Source: Tannerella sp.
GTDB lineage: Bacteria; Bacteroidota; Bacteroidia; Bacteroidales; Tannerellaceae
Length of the DNA stretch: 56,769 nucleotides
Assembly (NCBI GenBank): GCA_031285565.1
Contig: JAITVY010000043.1
Span: forward strand, 1-56,769
Direction of reading: 5' to 3'
Of the stretch, positions 8,624 through 16,207 are shown piece by piece. The notes beneath the pieces were generated by a model. The model made no database searches, was not told the DNA's origin, and saw only the letters and a program-made list of their open reading frames with translations. The position numbers were made by a program, and so were the translations under genes. How positions within the stretch are numbered: the first letter of the stretch is position 1; every line of letters starts with the position of its first letter.

Positions 8624-11011
8624 TTAAAATTCGAATTTGTAAGAAATATTCGGCAGTGTGAGTGTGTAACGGTATGCCTCGATTTGTCCTTTACGATAAT
8701 TATAAATATGTCCCTGAAGTCCTTTGGTATTGGTCGCGTTGATATGTTTTATGGCAAACTCATGCGATACTTTTTTCTTATTTACTTTGTAGCTGATTGT
8801 ATAGTTTGCGATGAACATTGGGTCGTCTTGTTTTGAGAAAGCGTGGCTGTCGTCGTATTGAACCTCATTATCCGGGTGTGTCATGGTTGCGTCAACATCA
8901 ACGGGAGAATAGCGGTCGCCTCCCTGAAGCGTCAGTTTAAGATTGGCACTCAGTACATTTTGTTTTTTATTTCCAATCATCCATTCTTTGCCTCCCAATG
9001 CATTCAGGATGAACTTGCGGTTATATCTGGTGTCGTGCCATACTCCATCCCCACCACAATAACGGGAATTGAAAAACGATCCGGTAAACATATAATACCA
9101 TCCTCTGTTCAGGTAGCGTTCGAGTGTGAGGTCTATTCCATAATTGCGTCCTTTCCCTTCGTTAACTAATGCTTTGTCAATATAGAAATCCCTGCGATTC
9201 AAAACGGAATAAGAACCATCAGCTTCTACGGGAATATCGTATAGATACTGGTAGAACGGTTCTATTTTCAGATTTACATTATCTGATATTTTCAATGCAT
9301 ACGAGAGCATGAAATGATGCGCTTTTGTGAAATCCAAATCTTTATTTACAAATTGGTCGTTTACTTTAACAAAATATACGTCTATTTTTTCCATGCGACT
9401 ATGCATTCCATATGCTGCGGCAAATGTACTGCGCATGGTTGGTTGCCATTTGACGCCGGCCCGGGGCTCTATTGTCCATGAATCATTCAATGCAAGCCAC
9501 TGACCGTTAAGTCCGAAATTTAATGTGATATAATTGTTGATGCTTAGCGCATTGCTGGTATATGCGGTTAGCAACCCTGTGCTTCCGTCTCCGTCGTATA
9601 CAGGTTGTAATTCTCCTCCTATATGGTCAGATAATGTCATATCCATATTATAGAACATACGGGTATAGTTTAATCCTGTTTTATTGGTGAAGCGTGAACT
9701 GAATTTGCGATTATGTGATACATCGGCAATAAGATTGGAGAAATTCCGGTTCATATCCAGGTAAGGAATATCATGGTTCATATTGTCGTCATAATAATCC
9801 AGATAGGCATGTTCTTTGAAGTAAGTTCCCGCAAGGGTAGTTTTAAGTAGTCCGCCTCCGCGGAATAAATATGAATGTCCGATACCACCGGCGCCCATAT
9901 ATTGCTTCGAACTGGAATAATTCTCATCGATTTTACACTCCCATTCGGTGGAATCAGAGTTTTCGGTTAGTAGTTTATCTATTAAACCTGTGCCCCAGAC
10001 AGAAAAAGTACCGGCCTTTCGGGTGGGAAAATTAAATTTCATATTTAAATCCTGGTAATATATCTTTTGGCCATCCATGTCCAATAATCCGATTTTGTCG
10101 GCAAAGCCTGTAGCGGAATAGCGGTAGTTGATGAGGTACGAAGAACCGTTTTTGCGGCTGATAGGTCCTTCGGAAGCAAAATCAAAACCCAGTGTGCCGA
10201 TTTGTGCGGTGTGTTCATAGTTTTGATTATTTCCGTTCCGTAGTTTTACATCGAATACTCCTGAGACGGCATTGCTATATTCAGCCGGAAAGGCTCCGGT
10301 GAGAAAATCGGAATTACCCAGTACATGGGCGCTTAATGATGACAATATACCACCTCCGAGAATGGATATATCGGCAAAATGATTCGGATTTGGTATCTCA
10401 ACACCCTCCATTCTCCATGATAGTAGGTGTGGTGCATTACCATGTATAGAAATCCCGTTGGATGTTCCATCGGAAGAAACTCCGGCAAAAGCTGTTGCCA
10501 ATCTTGCCGGGTCGTCAATACCACCGGCGTAGCGGCTTGCTTCTTCAACGCTGAACATTCTTGCTCCTGTTGCAACCATCTTATTGAGTGGCTGTTCTTT
10601 GTTGATACGTGGACGGACGACTATCTCATCCAATGACTGAACGGATTCTTTCAGGGTTATTTCCAGATATACTTCTTTGGAAGATGAAACCATAATTTCT
10701 TTTATGATGGCCGGTTCGTAGCCGAGGTATGATACTTTAACGGTATGGCGTCCGACAGGAACATTTTTTATATCGAAACTTCCATCATTATCCGACATGG
10801 CACCTTTTTGCGGAGTATCAGCAAGTGCTATGGATGCGAATGGTATTGTTTCGCCGGAAGCGGCATCTTTAATAACTCCCCTGATTGTTTGTGTTGGTTT
10901 ATTGTCTGTTTCCTGGCTGAATATAATTGTTGGGGAAAATAACAATGAAAAGAGTAAATACGTAATGCCTGATTTGAAAAAGTTTTTGATTGTCTGATTT
11001 AATTGCTTCAT
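8624..11011 (-). CDS. TonB-dependent outer-membrane receptor, orphan
   Basis: Outer-membrane transporter of unknown substrate. A signal peptide (hydrophobic to about residue 33, SLLFSPTIIFSQ) is followed by a carboxypeptidase-regulatory-like beta domain (about 42-118, TIRGVIKDAASGETIPFAS and VSYLGYEP). Next come a plug domain (about 130-250, VATGARMFSVEEA, ISIHGNAPHLLSWRMEGVEIPNP) and a 22-strand-type barrel that ends with the aromatic NISYKFEF. Its 795 residues are shorter than a SusC. No SusD, ABC transporter or siderophore genes adjoin, so the substrate cannot be inferred. A -7 box TACTTTTG (minus, 11041-11048) lies 30 bp upstream. Confidence 0.88.
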   Translation of the reverse strand: MKQLNQTIKNFFKSGITYLLFSLLFSPTIIFSQETDNKPTQTIRGVIKDAASGETIPFASIALADTPQKGAMSDNDGSFDIKNVPVGRHTVKVSYLGYEPAIIKEIMVSSSKEVYLEITLKESVQSLDEIVVRPRINKEQPLNKMVATGARMFSVEEASRYAGGIDDPARLATAFAGVSSDGTSNGISIHGNAPHLLSWRMEGVEIPNPNHFADISILGGGILSSLSAHVLGNSDFLTGAFPAEYSNAVSGVFDVKLRNGNNQNYEHTAQIGTLGFDFASEGPISRKNGSSYLINYRYSATGFADKIGLLDMDGQKIYYQDLNMKFNFPTRKAGTFSVWGTGLIDKLLTENSDSTEWECKIDENYSSSKQYMGAGGIGHSYLFRGGGLLKTTLAGTYFKEHAYLDYYDDNMNHDIPYLDMNRNFSNLIADVSHNRKFSSRFTNKTGLNYTRMFYNMDMTLSDHIGGELQPVYDGDGSTGLLTAYTSNALSINNYITLNFGLNGQWLALNDSWTIEPRAGVKWQPTMRSTFAAAYGMHSRMEKIDVYFVKVNDQFVNKDLDFTKAHHFMLSYALKISDNVNLKIEPFYQYLYDIPVEADGSYSVLNRRDFYIDKALVNEGKGRNYGIDLTLERYLNRGWYYMFTGSFFNSRYCGGDGVWHDTRYNRKFILNALGGKEWMIGNKKQNVLSANLKLTLQGGDRYSPVDVDATMTHPDNEVQYDDSHAFSKQDDPMFIANYTISYKVNKKKVSHEFAIKHINATNTKGLQGHIYNYRKGQIEAYRYTLTLPNISYKFEF

Positions 11012-11040
11012 CTATTCGTGCTGTTTTTTGGTTTACGGCA

Positions 11041-11048
11041 CAAAAGTA
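11041..11048 (-). promoter_or_regulatory. -7 box for the orphan TonB receptor
   Basis: TACTTTTG on the minus strand, an exact TAnnTTTG match 30 bp upstream of the receptor ATG. It lies just after the mgtE stop, so the receptor is probably transcribed separately from mgtE. Confidence 0.55.
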
Positions 11049-11115
11049 TATCGCAGATAAAAGCGGATTTTTATTAGTATACCAAACTGCGTTTTTAGTA
11101 GATGAAACTATGATT

Positions 11116-12465
11116 TTATCTCATCAGCAACGTTGTGGTTGCCATATAGATGAGCATTCCGATGATATCGTTGGTGATTGTAATAAATGGCCCTGTGGCA
11201 TGTGCAGGGTCTATTTTAAAACGATCGAGTAGCATCGGAACAATGGTGCCGGATATACTTGCAAATAAAACGACTGCAAACAAACTTATTGAAACTGAAA
11301 TCGTAATATTATGGTCGCCGAGGGTAAAATAATTATATGCGAAAACGATGAGGCTGATAATTGTTGCATTGACCAACGATACGGCTGTTTCTTTAGCAAC
11401 CTGTTTGAATATATGTTTATTCTTCAGGGAATTATTTGCCAGACCTTGAACAACAATAGCGGACGATTGGATCCCGACGTTTCCTCCGGTTCCTCCGATT
11501 AGTGGAATGAAAAGCGCCATTTTGGGGTTATTGGCGAACCCTGCTTCGAATCCTCCTAAGATAAAAGAGTTACTCAATCCTCCGATCATACCGATCAGCA
11601 GCCAGGGCAGACGTGCAGCCGTTTGTACCAATACCTTGTCGGATGATTCTACGTCCTGCGAGATACCAGATGCCAATTGATAATCACGCTCGTGTTGTTC
11701 CTGTATTTCGTCCATAACATCGTCAACCGTGATTCGTCCGACTAATCGTCCGATGCTGTCGACAACGGGAAGTGCAACCAGGTCATATTTTGTAATTGCT
11801 TCGGTTACTTCTTCTATGGTGTCGCTATCATGGGCATAGACCGGATCTTTTTTCATCACATGTTTGATTTTCGATATGGATGGGGTCGTGATTAATTTTT
11901 GCAATGGCAACACTCCACGTAATCGTTCTTCATCATCTATAACGTATACGTTATAAATTTCATCCATGTCTTCGGCTTGTTTACGCATTTCATCAATGCA
12001 TTTCGGCATGCTCCAGTTTTCGTTTACAACAATCATTTCGGTCCCCATCAGACCTCCGGCAGTATCCTTGTCATATTTTAACAGGTCGACAATATCACCG
12101 GCCTGCTCCATATCTTCTATGTGGGAAAGGATTTCTTCCTGTGTGTCTTCATCAAGCTCACGCATCAGATCTACAGCATCGTCAGAATCCATTTTGTCCA
12201 CAAATTGTTTGGCGATTACCTCTGAGGGTAAGTCTTTCAATAATTTGTGACGATCGTCTTCTTCGAGTTCCATCAGAACGTCGGCTGCTTTATCACTATC
12301 CATTAGTTGGTAGAGATAAATAGCGTCTTTATGATCTAATTCCTGATACAGTTCGGCAATATCGGCCGGATGCAGATCTTTGAGGATTGAGATGGCTTTT
12401 GCATCATCTTTAGCCTCAATGATTTGCTCTATGTCTTCAATGAATTCTTTAGTCAGTTCGATCAT
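11116..12465 (-). CDS. mgtE: Magnesium transporter MgtE
   Basis: Inner-membrane Mg2+ channel gated by its cytosolic domain. The N domain (about residues 1-130, with repeated LHPADIAELYQEL, LMELEEDDRHKLL and LMRELDEDTQEEIL units) is followed by two CBS domains (about 135-255, ending VGRITVDDVMDEI). The C-terminal five-helix membrane domain follows, with LPWLLIGMIGG, IGGTGGNVGIQS and PFITITNDIIG. The GNVG/Q and acidic ITND pore residues are kept. At 449 residues it is complete. It follows rsmA by 23 bp in an rsmA-mgtE unit, an arrangement frequent in Bacteroidetes. Confidence 0.95.
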   Translation of the reverse strand: MIELTKEFIEDIEQIIEAKDDAKAISILKDLHPADIAELYQELDHKDAIYLYQLMDSDKAADVLMELEEDDRHKLLKDLPSEVIAKQFVDKMDSDDAVDLMRELDEDTQEEILSHIEDMEQAGDIVDLLKYDKDTAGGLMGTEMIVVNENWSMPKCIDEMRKQAEDMDEIYNVYVIDDEERLRGVLPLQKLITTPSISKIKHVMKKDPVYAHDSDTIEEVTEAITKYDLVALPVVDSIGRLVGRITVDDVMDEIQEQHERDYQLASGISQDVESSDKVLVQTAARLPWLLIGMIGGLSNSFILGGFEAGFANNPKMALFIPLIGGTGGNVGIQSSAIVVQGLANNSLKNKHIFKQVAKETAVSLVNATIISLIVFAYNYFTLGDHNITISVSISLFAVVLFASISGTIVPMLLDRFKIDPAHATGPFITITNDIIGMLIYMATTTLLMR

Positions 12466-12488
12466 AAACGTTCATTTTAATCAGAAAG

Positions 12489-13277
12489 TCAACCAATTGT
12501 CTGTAAGTATTGATCGGCGATCTGTGTCAGTTCTACAAATTGTTCAATGGAAAGCCGTTCAGGACGTTTGTCAAAAATGGGGAGAGCATAGTCCGGAAAT
12601 TCTTTACCAAGCAAAGGCTTCATGGAATTTCTTAAAGTTTTGCGGCGCTGGTTGAATGATGTCTTGACTACTTTTTTATATAGTGCTTCATCGCATCCCA
12701 ATGACTTTCGTTCGTTACGAGTCATGCGTATCACCGCACTTTTTACTTTGGGTGGGGGATTGAAAACATGTTCGTCGACCGTGAAAAGGTATTCGACATC
12801 GTACCAGGGTTGAATTAACGCACTTATGATTCCGTACGTTTTGCTGCCCGGACCTGCAGCCAACCGTTCGGCAACTTCTTTTTGAATCATACCGGTGCAA
12901 CAGATTACCTGCTCACGGTAGTCAAGTACTTTAAAAAATATCTGGCTGGATATGTGGTAGGGATAGTTACCGGTAATACAGAATTTGTCCGGATATAGTT
13001 TTGTTAAATCAAGGCGTAGAAAGTCTTCCGATAAAATCCGTTCTTTTAATTGGGGAAAGTGTTGGTGTAAGTATGCGATTGATTCATTGTCAATCTCTAC
13101 AACCGTGAGATCATGCCCTTCACTTAATAAAAACTGAGTGAGTACACCTGTCCCCGGCCCAACCTCTAATACAGGTAGTCCCCGATATGCTCCCAACGTT
13201 TCTGCTATTTGTTGAGCAATTCCAAGGTCTTTCAGGAAGTGTTGTCCTAATGCCTTTTTGGGCCGTATGTTCCTCAT
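12489..13277 (-). CDS. rsmA: 16S rRNA (adenine 1518/1519-N6) dimethyltransferase
   Basis: RsmA/KsgA dimethylates two adjacent adenines near the 3' end of 16S rRNA and acts as a late 30S assembly checkpoint. It starts MRNIRPKKALGQHFL, has SAM motif I EVGPGTG (38-44), and carries the catalytic NYPY (104-107) that identifies N6-adenine methyltransferases. A C-terminal helical domain (FNQRRKTLRNSM) follows. The 262 residues are complete. It is first in the unit with mgtE and is driven by a -7 box at 13332-13339. Confidence 0.96.
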   Translation of the reverse strand: MRNIRPKKALGQHFLKDLGIAQQIAETLGAYRGLPVLEVGPGTGVLTQFLLSEGHDLTVVEIDNESIAYLHQHFPQLKERILSEDFLRLDLTKLYPDKFCITGNYPYHISSQIFFKVLDYREQVICCTGMIQKEVAERLAAGPGSKTYGIISALIQPWYDVEYLFTVDEHVFNPPPKVKSAVIRMTRNERKSLGCDEALYKKVVKTSFNQRRKTLRNSMKPLLGKEFPDYALPIFDKRPERLSIEQFVELTQIADQYLQTIG

Positions 13278-13317
13278 CTGTTTTCAATGACTGATTCTCT
13301 ATAAAGATTATTTTGTA

Positions 13318-13339
13318 TATCTTTGCGGACACAAAGGTA
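13318..13339. promoter_or_regulatory. Facing -7 boxes for the flippase-like gene and rsmA
   Basis: TATCTTTG on the plus strand (13318-13325) and TACCTTTG on the minus strand (13332-13339) are both exact TAnnTTTG matches only 6 bp apart. Each would place its transcription start inside or next to the other's -7 box. RNA polymerase could hardly occupy both at once, so the rsmA-mgtE and 13374 genes may be expressed in competition. Confidence 0.6.
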
Positions 13340-13373
13340 CAAAAAAATAATTAGCGGACTATATATTAGATTC

Positions 13374-14381
13374 ATGAATTTTAAGCAACTCTTTAACAAA
13401 ACTATTCGGATAATACTTCCTTTGTTCTTGGGATGTTTATTACTCTGGTATTTATACCAGGGTCAGGATTGGGGCGAGATGATGAAAGTTGTTAAAAAAG
13501 GTGTTCGTTATGATATACTTTTGTATTCCTTAGTGTTTGGTCTGGGAGGTAATATCTTTCGGGGGTATCGTTGGGGCTTGTTGATTGATTCTCTGGGTGA
13601 ACGGGTAAAAAGGAAGAATGTTGTTTTAGCCGTTTTAGGGAATTATGCAATTAATTTAGTACTGCCCCGTATAGGTGAGGTTTGGCGTTGCGGTGTTACT
13701 TCAAAGTATGAAAAAATATCTTTTACCAAGCTGCTCGGAACGATGTTGGTTGATCGTGTGATGGATACACTTGTTGTGGGATTGGCAGCTGTAATTGTTT
13801 TTTCATTTAATTTTAGTTTTTTCTCAAGATATTTCTCTAATAATCCGGAATTTGTGAACGGATTTTCTGCTATGTTTTCATCGGTTTGGATGTATGTAGG
13901 CCTTTTATTGTTAGTATTAACAATATGGCTATTTTTCAAAAAATGGGGACATTTGGCGTTTGTTAAAAAGGTTAAGGAAGCGATACAGAATATCTGGGAG
14001 GGTATTAAATGCCTGTGGAAATTAGAACATAAAGCTCTTTTTATATTCCAGACAATGATGATCTGGGTTTGTTATTTCCTATATTTTTACATTGCTTTTT
14101 ATGCTTTTGATTTTACCAGTCATTTAGGTGTCCGGATTGGATTAATTGCATTTATAATGAGTAGTATCGGTGTCGCAGTTCCGGTACAGGGGGGTATTGG
14201 AGTCTGGCATTTTATGGTTATTTCTACATTGGTTTCTTTTGGCGTTTCGGAAGTCGATGCCGGCGCTTTTGCATTGGTTGTTTATACGATACAAACGATA
14301 TGGGTTATTATTACCGGTTTGGTGGGAGTGTTTGCTTTACCGATTGTAAACCGGAATAAAACGATAGACGATCGTAAATAG
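13374..14381 (+). CDS. Flippase-like LPG-synthase transmembrane domain protein
   Basis: Polytopic membrane protein of the YbhN/AglD-MprF transmembrane family (335 residues, about eight hydrophobic segments). Signatures are the FLGCLLLWYLYQGQDW opening, GGNIFRGYRWGLL, NLVLPRIGEVWRCGVTSKYE, and the VDRVMDTLV and VPVQGGIGVWHF motifs typical of these flippase-like domains. It has no soluble lysyl-transfer domain, so it cannot be a full MprF. Some relatives move or export lipid-linked molecules, but the substrate here is unknown. The ATG at 13374 is chosen over an in-frame codon at 13323 that lies inside the promoter. Confidence 0.85.
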   Translation: MNFKQLFNKTIRIILPLFLGCLLLWYLYQGQDWGEMMKVVKKGVRYDILLYSLVFGLGGNIFRGYRWGLLIDSLGERVKRKNVVLAVLGNYAINLVLPRIGEVWRCGVTSKYEKISFTKLLGTMLVDRVMDTLVVGLAAVIVFSFNFSFFSRYFSNNPEFVNGFSAMFSSVWMYVGLLLLVLTIWLFFKKWGHLAFVKKVKEAIQNIWEGIKCLWKLEHKALFIFQTMMIWVCYFLYFYIAFYAFDFTSHLGVRIGLIAFIMSSIGVAVPVQGGIGVWHFMVISTLVSFGVSEVDAGAFALVVYTIQTIWVIITGLVGVFALPIVNRNKTIDDRK

Positions 14382-14556
14382 GTAACCGGAAAATAATAGA
14401 TGGGGATGCCAAAAAATCTTCGAAAAACAATTCAGAAATAAAATCCCCAAAAATCGCAACAATTGCTTAAAACACTTCGTATTGTTATTTGTTTTTCAAA
14501 GAAAAGTCGTATTTTTATACTCGAATCTGTTTTGTAACCAATAAATAGAAAACATT

Positions 14557-16011
14557 ATGTCAGCAGAAATTAGAACGCTTGCTCCACAATCGGTATGGAG
14601 TTATTTTTATGATTTAACACAAATTCCCCGTCCGACGGGCCATATGGAAGGAGTGACAAAGTATATGCTTGCTTTCGGTAACGAATTGGGATTGGAAACA
14701 AAACAGGATGAAGCCGGAAATATCCTGATCCGAAAACCGGCTACACCGGGCTTTGAAAATCATAAGACGGTCATTTTACAGTCGCATCTGGATATGGTGC
14801 CGCAGGCGAACAGGGGTGTGGAACATGATTTTCTGAAAGATCCGATTGATGCGTATATTGATGGAGACTGGGTAAAAGCACGTCAAACGACATTGGGTGC
14901 AGACGACGGAATCGGTGTAGCACTGGCTATGGCAGTGCTAGCTGATAAAACACTTAAGCACGGACCTGTAGAAGCGCTGTTTACGATTGATGAAGAAGTT
15001 GGAATGGTGGGCGCTTTCGGACTGAAACCGGGTTTCCTCACAGGGACTATTTTAATTAATTGCGACTCTGAGGAAGAAGGTGAACTTTTCGTTGGTTGTG
15101 CCGGTGGGATTGATATGAATATAACTTTCCAGTATAAAAAAGGTGCTCCATTAATTGAAGGAGATATTCCGGTGAAGGTGATGTTGACCGGATTGAAAGG
15201 AGGCCATTCCGGTGTCGATATCCATCTGGGACGCGCTAATGCAAATAAATTGATGTTCCGTTTCCTGAAAGAAGCTGTACGTGATTATGGAGCAAGGCTG
15301 GCTTCGATTGATGGTGGATCGTTGCGAAATGCTATTCCGCGTGAGGCTGTCGCTGTAATTACAATTCCGGATGGCAATGAAGAGACGTTATGGGAATTGG
15401 TAGCCGATTATCAGGAATTGTATCGTACGGAATATGCCGGAATAGAGGACGATATCCTGTTTACAGCTGAAATAGCAGAGCAACCGTTATCATTGATTCC
15501 TGAAGAAATACAGGATGATCTGGTGAATGCTATCGAAGGGTGCCAGAATGGTGTGATCAGTATGCTGCATGATTTTCCCGATACGGTTGAATCATCCTCG
15601 AATCTGGCAATGGTTAAGTCTTCAAAAGGAAAGATTGATATCAGCATATTAGTGCGTAGCTCTTCGGAGAGCCGTAAAGAGGATGTTTGTTCTTCATTGG
15701 AAAGTGTCTTTTCGATGGCCGGAGCAAAAGTGGAAGAAGATGGTGCGTACGGAGGATGGCAACCGAATATAAATTCGCCTATCCTGAATAAGATGCAAGA
15801 GGTTTACCAGCAACTATATAATAGGAAGCCTTCTGTAAAGGTAATACATGCCGGACTAGAATGTGGCATTATCCAGGAATCATATCCTAATATGGATATG
15901 ATTTCTTTTGGTCCTGATCTGGTTTTCCCTCACTCTCCGGCTGAAGCTGTTAAAATCAGCTCGGTTCAAAAATTGTGGAATTTTATGGTTGCTACGTTGG
16001 AGGCGATATAA
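14557..16011 (+). CDS. pepD: Aminoacyl-histidine dipeptidase (peptidase M20C)
   Basis: Zinc dipeptidase that cleaves Xaa-His dipeptides in the cytoplasm. The M20 di-zinc site is visible as QSHLDMV, the bridging LGADDGIG, the general base pair DEEVG, NCDSEEEG, and a C-terminal His in FGPDLVFPHSP. The inserted lid domain carries LKGGHSGVDIHLGRANA. Its 484 residues fit the PepD class. It is monocistronic. The 175-bp region upstream has only an imperfect -7 (TATTTTTA near 14511) and nothing else I can name. Confidence 0.94.
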   Translation: MSAEIRTLAPQSVWSYFYDLTQIPRPTGHMEGVTKYMLAFGNELGLETKQDEAGNILIRKPATPGFENHKTVILQSHLDMVPQANRGVEHDFLKDPIDAYIDGDWVKARQTTLGADDGIGVALAMAVLADKTLKHGPVEALFTIDEEVGMVGAFGLKPGFLTGTILINCDSEEEGELFVGCAGGIDMNITFQYKKGAPLIEGDIPVKVMLTGLKGGHSGVDIHLGRANANKLMFRFLKEAVRDYGARLASIDGGSLRNAIPREAVAVITIPDGNEETLWELVADYQELYRTEYAGIEDDILFTAEIAEQPLSLIPEEIQDDLVNAIEGCQNGVISMLHDFPDTVESSSNLAMVKSSKGKIDISILVRSSSESRKEDVCSSLESVFSMAGAKVEEDGAYGGWQPNINSPILNKMQEVYQQLYNRKPSVKVIHAGLECGIIQESYPNMDMISFGPDLVFPHSPAEAVKISSVQKLWNFMVATLEAI

Positions 16012-16064
16012 GACCCCTGACCCCTAAAGGGGGAAAACCCTAAATCCCTAAAGGGACTTTTTAA
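16012..16064 (+). terminator. pepD terminator made of ccctaaaggg repeats
   Basis: Two small stem-loops, CCCCT/AGGGG (16021-16031) and TCCCT/AGGGA (16045-16056), are followed by CTTTTT at 16057-16062. The ccctaaaggg core recurs after other genes in this window (near 43785, 46021 and 48759), which suggests a dispersed repeat acting as terminator. Confidence 0.6.
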
Positions 16065-16154
16065 TTAATATTTTGACAGCGGACAATTATAACTATAATT
16101 CTTTCTTCCAATTTCCCCATTAGGGGATAGGGGGATATTTAATAAAAAATTACT

Positions 16155-16194
16155 GCTCGGAAAAGAAAGACTACTTATTTTCCGGGCATCTTTT
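16155..16194 (+). terminator. Hairpin with T-tract just before uvrA
   Basis: GCTCGGAAAA (16155-16164) pairs with TTTTCCGGGC (16178-16187), 10 bp with one G-U pair and a 13-nt loop. ATC and TTTT follow. It lies only 14 bp before the uvrA ATG. It is either a second terminator for pepD or a hairpin in the uvrA leader. I do not see a -7 box between it and uvrA. Confidence 0.55.
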
Positions 16195-16207
16195 ATGAAA
16201 GGCTTGT

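Noticed and set aside
8624..11011. Polysaccharide utilisation locus around the orphan TonB receptor
   Set aside because: No SusD, sigma/FecR or carbohydrate enzyme adjoins. The neighbours are efp and mgtE.
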